The notes: a model not told the origin generated them from the sequence alone. A stretch of DNA of 64,000 nt from SG8-40 sp035528435 (GCA_035528435.1 DATKYN010000141.1:13933-77932), one strand, 5' to 3'. Numbered from the stretch's first letter, positions 42,145 to 51,767 are shown. Translations and numbers: made by a program.

Positions 42145-44250
42145 ATGGCCACCACACTTCGCCTGGCAAGCATCATCGGCACACTGATGTGTCTTTCGCA
42201 ATCAGTCGCTGTTGCAAATGATGTGCACGCCGAATCTGTGCCTACCAATGTCCGCACGGACGACATCGTCGTAACGGCAACCCGGTTTGCCGAAACGGGA
42301 CTTGACCGACCAGTCAACTTAACCGTGATCAGCAGGGAGGCAATCGAAGCCAGCCCGGCGAAAACGGTGCCGGAAGTTCTTGCGGGCCAGGTTGGCATAG
42401 TCAACACAGAACTGTTCGGTAATAACGGCGCCAATACCACTGTTGATTTGCGTGGCTTCGGCGCGACCGGTGGTCGAAACACCCTTATTCTCGTCGACGG
42501 TCGCCGTATCAATGATATTGACCTGTCCGGCGTGAAGTGGTCTTCCATTCCGCTGTCTTCGGTCGAGCGTATCGAAATTGTTCGTGGCAGTGGTTCGGTT
42601 CAGTATGGTGACGGCGCGGTCGCGGGCGTGGTCAATATCATCACGCGGTCACCGTCGGGTGGGAGCAGCAGCGCGACTGTGGGTGCACGTTACGGCTCGC
42701 TCGATACGCGGCAGGGGAAAGTCAACGCGACACTGCTCGAGGATGCCTACGGTCTGAACATCAATGCTTACAAATATTCTTCCGATGGCTATCGCGAGAA
42801 TAATCAGAATGAAGATTCGGCGTTGCAGCTGGATGCCAGACGCACTGGAATCTCCAACGACCTTTCGTTCAAGCTCGGCAGCGACCGGCAGACCATCCGC
42901 TTGCCGGGAGGGCGTCGCGTGCAACCGAGCGCAGATATCAATCAGCTCGAAGACGATCGACGTGGCACTTCGACCCCGCTCGATTACGCGACGCGGGACG
43001 GCGCGTACGCAACATTCGGGCTGTCAAGTCGACAGGATTTCGGTCTGATAGATGTCGAGTTAGGCTACCGTGAGAAAGAGCAGTCCTCCTATTTCGATTT
43101 TGGCGGCTTTCCGGACTACCGCGAGACGGACCTCGATGTCTGGAGTTTTACACCGCGTATCAAGATTCCGTACGTCTTCGGCAAAACCGATAACGAACTC
43201 GTGGTCGGTATCGACATCTACGATTGGGACTATCGCCTCGACACCTCGAACGATCCCATGAATATCGTTACGCCGATCAATCAGATACGCGCGACCCAAC
43301 TGGACTATGGTTACTATTTGTATGACACGGTCCGGGTCGGCGAAGCCTTGCAACTGTCGTTAGGCTGGCGCGAGCAGTGGCAGGAGATTGAAGCCCGGGA
43401 CAGTTTCGACCCGACCGCACCAGGCGCTGGTTTCGGCTCGGGGGCGGCGGACGGTGACCAGGACCTGCGTGAATACGCCTACGAACTGGGGCTACGTTAC
43501 GATCTGGATGCGACTTGGGCGATGCTCGCATCCACCGGCCGCAGCTTTCGGTTCGCAACGGTCGATGAAATCTACGAGTTCGCGGGTCCGCCGCTGTTCC
43601 AGCGTGAGTTCCAGTTTCTACTCCCACAGACCGCAGACAGTATCGACATCGGCGTCGAACGTCGATGGAACGCAAATGTGCTACGGGCGACAGTCTTCCA
43701 GATCGATGTTGAAGACGAAATTCACCTCGATGTGTATAGCACCGGCATCGGAAACACCAACCTTCCGCCATCGCGGCGGCGCGGTATTGAACTCGAGCTG
43801 GCGTCCTCGCTTGGCGATGTCGATCTCGGTGTGACCTACGCTTATACGGAAGCAAAGTACCTTGAGGGCAGTTTTCCCAGCGCGGGAGGCAGCGTTGATA
43901 TTGCCGGGAAGACGGTGCCTCTGGTGCCACGCGACAAGCTTACATTCAATGCGCATTGGGCGATTACCGGGGATGCCTACATGACCCTCGCGTATCGCTA
44001 CGTCAGCGATCAATTTATGGACAATGACGAGCCAAACGATTTTGGCACGAAAATTCCCGCCTATTCCGTCTTCGATTGGAAGTATTCGCATCGATTCAAT
44101 GCCTGGCAAGCTGGGCTGGTGGTAAACAATTTGCTCGACGAGAAGTACTACACCTATGCTGTGCGTAGCACGGCTACCGATGCTTACAATGCTTACCCGC
44201 TACCGGAACGAACCGTTACCGTTTTTGCCGAGTATCAATTCGGACAATAG
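42145..44250 (+). CDS. TonB-dependent outer-membrane receptor (BtuB-like, probable cobalamin uptake)
   Basis: A 701-residue outer-membrane receptor. From ATG 42145 (GGGAGAG upstream) it has a signal peptide (ASIIGTLMCLSQSVAVA), a TonB box DDIVVTATR at about residues 40-48, a plug domain (VPEVLAGQVGIVN, VDLRGFGATGGRNTLILVDG, VERIEIVRGSGSVQYGDGAVAGVVNIIT) and a beta barrel to the aromatic C-terminus. Control by a cobalamin riboswitch points to vitamin B12 or a corrinoid as substrate; the protein alone would not show this. The frame runs upstream through the riboswitch without a credible start. Confidence 0.9.
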   Translation: MATTLRLASIIGTLMCLSQSVAVANDVHAESVPTNVRTDDIVVTATRFAETGLDRPVNLTVISREAIEASPAKTVPEVLAGQVGIVNTELFGNNGANTTVDLRGFGATGGRNTLILVDGRRINDIDLSGVKWSSIPLSSVERIEIVRGSGSVQYGDGAVAGVVNIITRSPSGGSSSATVGARYGSLDTRQGKVNATLLEDAYGLNINAYKYSSDGYRENNQNEDSALQLDARRTGISNDLSFKLGSDRQTIRLPGGRRVQPSADINQLEDDRRGTSTPLDYATRDGAYATFGLSSRQDFGLIDVELGYREKEQSSYFDFGGFPDYRETDLDVWSFTPRIKIPYVFGKTDNELVVGIDIYDWDYRLDTSNDPMNIVTPINQIRATQLDYGYYLYDTVRVGEALQLSLGWREQWQEIEARDSFDPTAPGAGFGSGAADGDQDLREYAYELGLRYDLDATWAMLASTGRSFRFATVDEIYEFAGPPLFQREFQFLLPQTADSIDIGVERRWNANVLRATVFQIDVEDEIHLDVYSTGIGNTNLPPSRRRGIELELASSLGDVDLGVTYAYTEAKYLEGSFPSAGGSVDIAGKTVPLVPRDKLTFNAHWAITGDAYMTLAYRYVSDQFMDNDEPNDFGTKIPAYSVFDWKYSHRFNAWQAGLVVNNLLDEKYYTYAVRSTATDAYNAYPLPERTVTVFAEYQFGQ

Positions 44251-44252
44251 GC

Positions 44253-44285
44253 AACCTCCTGCCGGACGTTGCCCGGCAGGAGGTT
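44253..44285 (+). terminator. Strong GC-rich hairpin after the TonB receptor gene
   Basis: CCTCCTGCCGG (44255-44265) pairs perfectly with CCGGCAGGAGG (44273-44283) around a 7-nt loop, extended by AA/TT to 13 bp. Only three T follow, so it may be a weak or factor-assisted terminator, or it may stabilise the 3' end. Confidence 0.6.
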
Positions 44286-44376
44286 TATGGGCCACCAAAG
44301 GCGGTGGTTACCCCTCCGGCAAGTCGCCACGGGACGCCCATTTTGTTTTTTCATGTCCTCTGTTATGGTGCGCGCC

Positions 44377-46140
44377 ATGCAGCAGATGACCAGCACACAA
44401 CTGTATTTTCGATTGCTGGCGTACGTGCGTCCCTACCTGTGGGTGTTTTCCTTTTCCATTCTGGGAATGTTGATCAGCGCCGCGACCGAAGTGGCCCTGC
44501 CTGCCGCCGTCAAACCCTTCCTGGACGGCACCTTTGTCGACAAGGATCCGGTATTGATCACGTGGACACCGGTTGCCCTGGTTCTGTTGTTCGTGTTCCG
44601 GGGCATCGGCAGCTTTCTCGGTCAGTATGCAAGTGCCTGGGTTGGTAACAAGGTGGTTATGGATCTGCGCGACCAGATGTTCCGCCAAATGCTTGCCCTG
44701 CCGCTGGGTTACTTCCATGACCACACCACGGGCAATCTGCTGTCACGGTTTACCTACGATGTTGCACAGGTCACCCAGGCCGCCACCCAGGTGGTAACAG
44801 TGTTGGTAAAGGACTCTCTTACCATCGTCGGTTTGTTTGCCTATCTCCTTTACGTAGACTGGAAACTGACGCTGATTTCGATGGTCATGATCCCGCCTAT
44901 CGCGCTTGTCGTGCGTTATTTCAATGCACGGTTGCGAAACACCAGCCGTTCGACCCAGACGGCGATGGGTGATCTGACCCAGGTTGTGCAGGAAACCATT
45001 GACTGCAACAAAGTGGTAAAGATCTTTGGCGGCCAGTCGTACGAGACCAGGCGCTTCAACGATACCAGCAACACGCTTCGCGGGTTCATGATGAAGCAAA
45101 CAGCGGCTGCCGCCGCAAATGTACCTATCGTGCAGTTATTCGCAGCGCTCGCAACCGCAGTTGTTGTTTACTATGTAACCGTCCAGGCGCAGCAGAATAC
45201 GACAACGGTGGGCGGTTTCGTTTCGTTTCTCGCGGCAATGCTGATGCTCACGGCGCCGTTGAAACGCCTCACCGGGGTAGCGGAACATTTGCAGAGAGGG
45301 CTCGCTGCCGCGGAATCGGTATTTGCGCTAATTGACCAGACGCCGGAACTCGATAGCGGTACCGTCGAGCTGTCCCGGGCCAAAGGCGAACTGCGCTTTG
45401 AGCATGTCGATTTTCAGTATCCGGGCAGCAACCGGCGGGCGTTGATCGATATCAACCTCACGATTACACCGGGAGAAACGGTCGCGCTGGTTGGATCGTC
45501 AGGGGGCGGCAAGACGACGTTTGCCAACATGGTGCCTCGTTTTTTCAGCCCTGACGCCGGCCAAATTCTTCTTGACGGGCATGACGTCAGTTCGCTGACA
45601 TTGTCCAGTTTGCGCGCGAATATTGCGCTTGTCAGTCAGGAAGTCGCATTGTTTAATGACACGGTCGCCGCAAACATTGCCTACGGTGTTAATTCCGGTG
45701 CCACCCGCGACGATATCATTGCTGCAGCGCAAGCGGCCCACGCGATGGATTTCATTAATGCGATGCCACAGGGGCTTGATACGTTGATTGGCGAGAACGG
45801 AGTGCGCTTGTCGGGCGGGCAAAGGCAACGTCTCGCTATCGCCCGGACGATACTGAAGAACACGGCAGTGGTTATTCTCGACGAAGCGACTTCGGCGCTG
45901 GACTCCGAATCGGAGAAACACGTGCAGGCAGCACTGGATTCGCTGATGAAGGGTCGGACGACGGTAGTTATTGCTCACCGCCTGTCTACCATAGAGAATG
46001 CCGACCGGATCGTTGTTCTCGATGAAGGCCGTATCGCAGAAACCGGCAGCCACGCCGAGCTTTTGTCCCAGGGCGGCATCTACTCCCGCTTGCACCAGTT
46101 GCAGTTCGCACTCTCTGGAAATCAGCTCGAAACCGGTTGA
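44377..46140 (+). CDS. msbA: Lipid A / LPS ABC exporter MsbA
   Basis: A 587-residue half-transporter with an N-terminal six-helix domain and a C-terminal nucleotide-binding domain, matching MsbA length. Walker A GSSGGGKTTF, signature LSGGQRQRLAIARTIL, Walker B VVILDEATSALD and switch His in VIAHRLS are present. MsbA flips core-lipid A across the inner membrane. ATG 44377 gives MQQMTSTQLYFRLLAYVRPYLW; other in-frame starts at 44353 and 44365 are possible and no strong ribosome-binding site separates them. The usual partner lpxK is not next to it. Confidence 0.88.
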   Translation: MQQMTSTQLYFRLLAYVRPYLWVFSFSILGMLISAATEVALPAAVKPFLDGTFVDKDPVLITWTPVALVLLFVFRGIGSFLGQYASAWVGNKVVMDLRDQMFRQMLALPLGYFHDHTTGNLLSRFTYDVAQVTQAATQVVTVLVKDSLTIVGLFAYLLYVDWKLTLISMVMIPPIALVVRYFNARLRNTSRSTQTAMGDLTQVVQETIDCNKVVKIFGGQSYETRRFNDTSNTLRGFMMKQTAAAAANVPIVQLFAALATAVVVYYVTVQAQQNTTTVGGFVSFLAAMLMLTAPLKRLTGVAEHLQRGLAAAESVFALIDQTPELDSGTVELSRAKGELRFEHVDFQYPGSNRRALIDINLTITPGETVALVGSSGGGKTTFANMVPRFFSPDAGQILLDGHDVSSLTLSSLRANIALVSQEVALFNDTVAANIAYGVNSGATRDDIIAAAQAAHAMDFINAMPQGLDTLIGENGVRLSGGQRQRLAIARTILKNTAVVILDEATSALDSESEKHVQAALDSLMKGRTTVVIAHRLSTIENADRIVVLDEGRIAETGSHAELLSQGGIYSRLHQLQFALSGNQLETG

Positions 46141-46448
46141 ACCCGGGCCCACGGGTATTGCCTGTCGCTGATTCGAAGGTTCGGGCTCTGGCGCGATAAT
46201 GGGGCGCGTCATACACGCCGGCCAATCACTCGCCTGCCCTACCGGCTGCGTTTTTGCCAGGCCGGACGCGTCTGAGAGCAATTCTTCGACTGGCATCTGT
46301 CAGCTCTTTCGCGCCGGGTTTGTTTCACTTATCTTGATCCGGCTCAGTGCATGAACACCCGCAAGGGTATTTAATACCCGGCAGGCCTTGTAACCTTATC
46401 GATAAAGTACCGATAGCAATCAAGTTGATCGCAAGAGGAGAGTGCGTG
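46141..46448. other. Intergenic region, no gene seen
   Basis: These 308 bases separate msbA from the sulfite dehydrogenase gene. No open frame with coding character, tRNA or clear terminator is visible. It should hold the promoter of the next operon, but I see no convincing hexamers. AGAGGAG at 46434-46440 is the ribosome-binding site of the next gene. Confidence 0.6.
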
Positions 46449-47744
46449 GTGAAGAAAACCCGGAAGAATATTTTCGAACTGTACGAACAGGATCCGCATC
46501 AGGCAGACCGAGTGGTGTTCGGACGCGAAACGTATCGTGATCGGCGCGGATTCCTTAAGGGCGCCGGACTTGCGGGAATGGCGGCGCTCCTTGGTGGCGC
46601 CATTCCGTTTCATCGCAATATGCCAGGTGGGCTGATACCGGTAGCACTGGCGGAACAGGCGTTTCAAATTGAAAACAAGGACGGACTAATCATTCTCAAT
46701 GATCGTCCGGTAAACGCCGAGTGTCCGCCCCATCTGCTCGACGATGAAGTAACGCCCAACGTACGCCATTTTGTCCGTAACAATGGTGTACCGCCCACCA
46801 GTGTCGATGCTGCAAGCTGGAAGCTGCGCATAGACGGTGAAGTAGCCTCTGCCATGACGCTTGGCATTGATGACCTGAAAGAAAGATTTGAAGTCGTGAA
46901 GCTGCGACTGCAGATCGAATGCGGTGGCAACGGGCGTGCCTATTTCGACCCGAAGGCCAAGGGCAATCAGTGGACGCTTGGTGCCGTCGGGTGTTCCGAG
47001 TGGACCGGCGTGCGGCTTGCCGATGTTTTGAAGGCCGCTGGTCTGAACAGCAACGCGGTCTATACCGCGCACTACGGCGCCGACACCCACCTCTCCGGTA
47101 ATCCCGACAAGGAGCCGATCTCGCGAGGCGTGCCGATCAAAAAGGCGCTCAGTCCGTACAATCTGATCGCGTTCGAGCAAAATGGGGGGCCGTTGCATCC
47201 GATGAATGGCGCACCGTTACGGCTGGTGGTTCCGGGATGGCCGGGATCGTGTTCGCAAAAATGGCTCACCCGGATTCAGATTCGTGACAAGGTGCACGAC
47301 GGTGCGAAGATGACCGGCACCTCCTACCGGGTGCCCGCCTATCCGGTTGCGCCCGGGGAAAAAGTGCCGAAGAAGGATTTCCGCATCATCGAATCGATGC
47401 CGGTCAAATCCCTCATTACCTGGCCTGAGAGTGGCATTGAATTGTCAGACGGACGTGAGCTCGTGGTTCGCGGCCATGCCTGGGCCGGGGACAATGCCGT
47501 AAGGTCGGTCGAATTATCGATCGATTTCGGCGCAACCTGGATTCGGGCTGACCTGCGCACCCCGGTAAACCCGTTTGCCTGGCAGCGTTTCAGCGCCCGG
47601 GTACGCTTCCCGGATAAAGGTTATTACGAAGTGTGGGCGCGCGCTACGGATGATACCGGCGCGCAGCAACCGTTCGCGATCGCCTGGAATCCGAAAGGTT
47701 ACCTTAACAACTCGATGCACCGCATCGCGGTCAGGGTTGCGTGA
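46449..47744 (+). CDS. Molybdopterin sulfite dehydrogenase catalytic subunit (SorA/SoxC-like)
   Basis: A 431-residue protein of the sulfite-oxidase fold. It has a twin-arginine signal (DRRGFLKGAGLAGMAALLG), so it is exported folded with its molybdenum cofactor. The cofactor cysteine is Cys158 in QIECGGNGR, and GAVGCSEWTGVRLADVL and RLVVPGWPG follow. The C-terminal Ig-like dimerisation domain contains VRGHAWAGDNAVRSVELSIDFG. Two GTG codons, 46446 and 46449, could start it; I chose 46449 for the 8-nt spacing from AGGAG. A cytochrome c gene overlaps its stop by 4 nt, as in SorAB and SoxCD. I cannot separate sulfite from related substrates by sequence. Confidence 0.9.
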   Translation: MKKTRKNIFELYEQDPHQADRVVFGRETYRDRRGFLKGAGLAGMAALLGGAIPFHRNMPGGLIPVALAEQAFQIENKDGLIILNDRPVNAECPPHLLDDEVTPNVRHFVRNNGVPPTSVDAASWKLRIDGEVASAMTLGIDDLKERFEVVKLRLQIECGGNGRAYFDPKAKGNQWTLGAVGCSEWTGVRLADVLKAAGLNSNAVYTAHYGADTHLSGNPDKEPISRGVPIKKALSPYNLIAFEQNGGPLHPMNGAPLRLVVPGWPGSCSQKWLTRIQIRDKVHDGAKMTGTSYRVPAYPVAPGEKVPKKDFRIIESMPVKSLITWPESGIELSDGRELVVRGHAWAGDNAVRSVELSIDFGATWIRADLRTPVNPFAWQRFSARVRFPDKGYYEVWARATDDTGAQQPFAIAWNPKGYLNNSMHRIAVRVA

Positions 47745-48454
47745 GCGCGCGGGTCACTCTGTCGTTATGCCTTCTGGTTTTGAGTGTGTGGCTTGTGGCC
47801 GCCGCCCGTGCCGGACCGGTAGTCGAAGAAATATCGACAAGGCTGGCATCTGCCGATCCCGGCATAGGTGAGAAGGTTTTTGCGCAGTGCGCCGTATGTC
47901 ATGTCGCCAGGCCCGGAGCAAAGTTCACGATCGGCCCCAATCTGTGGAATCTTCTCGGACGGTCGGTTGCGGCTGAACCCGGATTCGACTATTCGGAGTC
48001 GCTCAGGGGAGCATCCGGGCAATGGGATTTCGAGCGCCTCAACATTTATCTTTATGATCCCAAACTGGTGGCGCCCGAGGGGCGCATGCCATTCCCCGGA
48101 ATCAAGGCGACAATGGAGCGCGCGCATCTCATCGCGTACCTGCGAACATTGAGCGACGAACCACATGCGTTACCGGACATGGGACCGGCGGCTGTGGGCG
48201 TGAGCGTCGCGGTCCCGGATGACGACCCTGAAAAATGGCAGGGTTTGCCGCCCGGTCCCGGTCGGGAGGATGTCTATTACCGCTGTGCAGCCTGTCACTC
48301 GCTGATGATCGTCAAGCAGCAAGGCCTTGACCGGGCAGCATGGGAGGAATCCCTTGACTGGATGGTGGAGGAACAGGGAATGGCACCGATCGAGGACGCC
48401 GCGACCCGTAATCGCGTGCTCGATTATCTGGCGGATAAATTCGGTCGCGATTAG
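47741..48454 (+). CDS. Di-heme cytochrome c, partner of the sulfite dehydrogenase (SorB/SoxD-like)
   Basis: A 237-residue exported cytochrome with signal peptide (LSLCLLVLSVWLVAAARA) and two heme motifs: CAVCH near residue 50 with a distal Met in GRMPFPG, and CAACH near residue 185. Start GTG 47741 overlaps the upstream stop (GTGA). It would accept electrons from the molybdenum subunit and pass them to the respiratory chain. Confidence 0.88.
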   Translation: MSARVTLSLCLLVLSVWLVAAARAGPVVEEISTRLASADPGIGEKVFAQCAVCHVARPGAKFTIGPNLWNLLGRSVAAEPGFDYSESLRGASGQWDFERLNIYLYDPKLVAPEGRMPFPGIKATMERAHLIAYLRTLSDEPHALPDMGPAAVGVSVAVPDDDPEKWQGLPPGPGREDVYYRCAACHSLMIVKQQGLDRAAWEESLDWMVEEQGMAPIEDAATRNRVLDYLADKFGRD

Positions 48455-48574
48455 CGCCTGGCCACACCGGTAACGGCGCAATCGGCACAAAGCCACTACC
48501 GGACTTGACAGATGTGCATCGCGCTGGCGATGCTGCCCCCTGCCGACAAAAGCAGAGCACTGCGGGAGGGGAAA

Positions 48575-49645
48575 ATGAAGCACAAGAAAACTGGTATCAC
48601 GGCGATCTGTCTGGCCCTGATTGGCTGTGCGGTGCTGATGCCGGCGCACGCCGCGAAATACACCATGGCTATCAGCCATCTGGCGCCCGAGGACCTCAGT
48701 AATAACGAGATGCATCCGGCCATGAAGCATTTCGAGTCAATACTCGAAGCGGCTACCGGCGGCGACATCGATGTGCAGGTCTTCGGTAACGGCCAACTTG
48801 GCTCCGAAGTGGAAACAGCGAAACAGGCCCAGGCCGGGCGCCTCGTCCAGGCTTCCCTTATTTCTTCCGGTGCCATGTCGTCTTTCTTTCCGGAATATCA
48901 GATCGTTACCACGCCGTTTCTGTTTCCCGACTATCGCATTGCGCGAGCCTATTTCGATGGCGAGTGGCACGCCAACTTCATGCGCGGCACCTTGAAATCG
49001 GGGCTGCGTTACCTCGGCACCCTCGATGATGGCGGCGGCTTCGTCGCCTTTACCAACAACAAACGGTTGATCAGGAATGTCGTCGACCTGAAGGGGTTAA
49101 AGATTCGCGTCGAGGAAAATCCGGCGCATGTTGCAACGATGAAAGCACTTGGCGCATCGGCCACGCCGTTGCCGTGGGGTGAGGTGGTCACTGCGCTCAG
49201 CACCGGTCTTGTGGACGGACAATTCAATGCCCCCGGTGTCAGCCTTGCGTTCAAGTTGTGGGAAGTGAACGACTACACCACGTGGAGCGGGCATGTTTAC
49301 AACTCGATCTCCTGGGTAGTCAGTGACAAGTGGTTTCGCAAGTTGCCAGAACAATATCAACTCGCGGTCTTGCAGGCCGCACGCGAGGCAGTACAGGTTT
49401 CGCATGGGATCGCCGTGCTTGCCGCAATCAAGGGCTGGGAAGCTTCCTGCAAGAACTTCAAAAAATGCCACATCCTGACGCAGAGTGAAAAGCAAGCCAT
49501 GGCGGCAGTCGCCCGTCCGGCCTGGAAACAATGGATCACTGCCGACTTCGGCATCGATGAACAACTTGTTGACGACCTGTGGAAAGAAGTCACACGTCTC
49601 GAAGGCGAGGTCAATCAACGCGAGATTCGTCGCTATGGACGTTGA
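48575..49645 (+). CDS. TRAP transporter substrate-binding protein (DctP family)
   Basis: A 356-residue periplasmic binding protein with signal peptide (ITAICLALIGCAVLMPAHA). Family segments include VQVFGNGQLGSEVETAKQ and GLKIRVEENPAHVATMKALGASATPLPWGEVVTALSTGLVDG, the latter containing the helix and strand that hold the ligand carboxylate arginine (RVEEN) in many DctP proteins. GGGAGGGG lies before ATG 48575. The ligand is unknown. It begins a three-gene TRAP set. Confidence 0.93.
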   Translation: MKHKKTGITAICLALIGCAVLMPAHAAKYTMAISHLAPEDLSNNEMHPAMKHFESILEAATGGDIDVQVFGNGQLGSEVETAKQAQAGRLVQASLISSGAMSSFFPEYQIVTTPFLFPDYRIARAYFDGEWHANFMRGTLKSGLRYLGTLDDGGGFVAFTNNKRLIRNVVDLKGLKIRVEENPAHVATMKALGASATPLPWGEVVTALSTGLVDGQFNAPGVSLAFKLWEVNDYTTWSGHVYNSISWVVSDKWFRKLPEQYQLAVLQAAREAVQVSHGIAVLAAIKGWEASCKNFKKCHILTQSEKQAMAAVARPAWKQWITADFGIDEQLVDDLWKEVTRLEGEVNQREIRRYGR

Positions 49646-49693
49646 CTGTCGAACGACAGGTGTCGAGTTAAATCGCAGTAAAGTCCAACCTGA

Positions 49694-49738
49694 TTTGTTC
49701 AAGCCTGGCTTGTTCAAACATGGCTTGTTCAAACATGG
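49694..49738 (+). repeat. Three tandem 15-bp repeats spanning the start of the TRAP small permease gene
   Basis: Units at 49694-49708, 49709-49723 and 49724-49738 share TTGTTCAA-N-C-N-TGG; the second and third are identical (CTTGTTCAAACATGG). Each of the last two contains an ATG, at 49720 and 49735, in the same frame. Confidence 0.9.
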
Positions 49739-50280
49739 TTGATCAACACGGACTGTTTGGTTCTGCGCTCAGAAATATCAGCGCCAGGCTGAATACCATT
49801 GCGTTACTGGTTTGTGTCGCCTGCGTGCTGTCGATGCTGTCGATTTCCTTCATCGGATTCTTCTACATGCTTGTCACAGGCGAAGCCCTTAGCTGGACAT
49901 ATTCGCTTGCGCGCCTGTTCATTCCCTGGATCGGCATGCTCAGCATCACAGTGGCTTTTCATGGTGGCGAACATGTTGCCATGAATCTGCTGTCGCGCCT
50001 GTTGCCGGCGCAGCTGGCCGTCATTCTGCGCTACGCGAGCCTTGCCGCGGTTGCCGTGTTTGCCGTCTTGCTACTGTGGTTCGGGTGGCAGTTCTTTTCC
50101 ACCACGACGCAGTACTACATGGTTTCCGATCAAATACAGATTCATGGGCGCTGGGTAGCTGCGTGCGTCCCTGTCAGTGGCGCAATCATGCTGGTGCACC
50201 TGGTTAATGGCACAGCCATCCTGGAGTCGCAGGATGTCGACTCGCAAGGCTTTGCCACCCACGAAAGCGGGCCGGGTTGA
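49735..50280 (+). CDS. TRAP transporter small permease (DctQ family)
   Basis: A 181-residue membrane protein with four helices; the family segment SYTxxR-like TYSLARLFIPWIGMLSITVAFHGGEHVAM is recognisable. Two in-frame starts, 49720 and 49735, come from the 15-bp repeat; I use the downstream one. Its stop shares one base with the large-permease start. Confidence 0.88.
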   Translation: MVDQHGLFGSALRNISARLNTIALLVCVACVLSMLSISFIGFFYMLVTGEALSWTYSLARLFIPWIGMLSITVAFHGGEHVAMNLLSRLLPAQLAVILRYASLAAVAVFAVLLLWFGWQFFSTTTQYYMVSDQIQIHGRWVAACVPVSGAIMLVHLVNGTAILESQDVDSQGFATHESGPG

Positions 50281-51557
50281 TGGCCGCAGCGCTCGTATTC
50301 TTTCTGATCCTGTTATTGATTGGCGCACCGATCGCGCTGGTCATGGTGTTCTCCGGGCTTGCCGGTGCTGTCTCGTTAGGGGGCCTCGAGTTTCTCGAAA
50401 TTCTCCCTGACCGCTTGTTCTCGGGTGTTAGTGGATTCCTGTTGATGGCCGTGCCCTACTTCATCTTTACCGCCGAGCTGATGAATCGTGCCGGTTTGAC
50501 GCAACGCCTTATCGATTTCAACAATGCGCTGTTTGGCCGGGTGCGCGGCGCACTGAGCCACGTCAATATCACCACCAGCCTGTTCTTCGCAGGCCTTACG
50601 GGCGCTGCGATAACTGACACGGTAGCGGTTGGCAAGCTGATGATCCCGGCAATGAAGAAAGAGGGCTATCCGGCTGATTACTGTGCAGCGGTCACTGCGT
50701 GTTCGTCGGTGGTTGGGCCGATTATCCCGCCAAGCGTGGTGATGGTTGTTTACGCAACCATCCTGCAGGACATTTCGGTAATCTCGCTGTTTATTGCCGG
50801 AATCGTTCCGGGTTTGCTGCTGGTTGGCGCGCTCCTTATGGTAAGCGGTTGGCTCGCCTGGCGGCGCAATTTTCCGGTGCATGGCGACGGCGGGGTCGCG
50901 CTTGCGCTCAAGGCGTTTTTTCCGACACTGCCGGCGTTGCTGGTCCCGGTGATTATCCTTGGTGGGATTCTCAGTGGATTGAGCACGGTGACGGAAGCTT
51001 CGGCGTTTGCTGCCGTATACACGGTCGCGGTCGGCATGTTTGTGTACCGCCAGCTTTCGCTGAAGATGGTGTGGTCCGCCTTGCTCACCACGGTGCGCTT
51101 GTCGGGTGTGGTGTTCTTCCTACTCGGCGCATCGACGGTACTGGGCTGGTTTGTGACACGGTCGGGCATCACTCGCGAGGCTGCCGATTTGATTGCCGGT
51201 TTCAGCACCGATCCGTTGGTGCAGATTTTTCTGGTCAATGGTTTGCTGTTGCTGATCGGCACGGCTGTAGATGTGTTGCCGGCGCTGGTGATTGTTGCTC
51301 CGGTGCTGGTGCCGGCGATGGTTCAGCTAGGGTTCGATCCATTGCACTTCGCGATGGTGATGATTCTTACCCTGAATATCGGAAACATTACCCCGCCGGT
51401 CGGCATGACGCTGATGACTGCGGCGCAGATCGCCAAAGTCAGTTATGAGAGCGCCATCCGTGCCTCGCTGCCCTTCTATCTGAGTTTTATCGCGGTAATC
51501 GCCATTGTCTCTGTGTGGCCGAATGTCGTGTTGTGGTTGCCGGAACTGCTGAAGTAG
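50280..51557 (+). CDS. TRAP transporter large permease (DctM family)
   Basis: A 425-residue permease with about 11-12 helices. FSGVSGFLLMAVPYFIFTAELMNRAGLTQRL and FAGLTGAAITDTVAVGKLMIPAMKKEGYP are typical DctM segments, as is TLNIGNITPPVGMTLMTA. ATG 50280 overlaps the small permease stop (TGATG). It completes a DctP-DctQ-DctM importer driven by an ion gradient. Confidence 0.94.
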   Translation: MAAALVFFLILLLIGAPIALVMVFSGLAGAVSLGGLEFLEILPDRLFSGVSGFLLMAVPYFIFTAELMNRAGLTQRLIDFNNALFGRVRGALSHVNITTSLFFAGLTGAAITDTVAVGKLMIPAMKKEGYPADYCAAVTACSSVVGPIIPPSVVMVVYATILQDISVISLFIAGIVPGLLLVGALLMVSGWLAWRRNFPVHGDGGVALALKAFFPTLPALLVPVIILGGILSGLSTVTEASAFAAVYTVAVGMFVYRQLSLKMVWSALLTTVRLSGVVFFLLGASTVLGWFVTRSGITREAADLIAGFSTDPLVQIFLVNGLLLLIGTAVDVLPALVIVAPVLVPAMVQLGFDPLHFAMVMILTLNIGNITPPVGMTLMTAAQIAKVSYESAIRASLPFYLSFIAVIAIVSVWPNVVLWLPELLK

Positions 51558-51767
51558 ATCAGCAACGGCTTGATGGTGAACGGCGGAACGGTCCGGGTCC
51601 GCGCACGATTTGAAACGATGCGTATCTGAATCAAGGGGAGTTCAGCGACCAAGCTGTTGGTATTGTCAGCAGCGCCAACAGATGAAGCACCGGCACCATG
51701 TCAGCGTGCGGTATATTTCCGGAGCAGTGGATGTCGGCGGACCAAAGTAACCCAACAGCAGCCAGAA

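Noticed and set aside
45499..46296. A 265-codon minus-strand frame over the end of msbA
   Set aside because: It overlaps the conserved msbA nucleotide-binding domain and shows no protein-like features.
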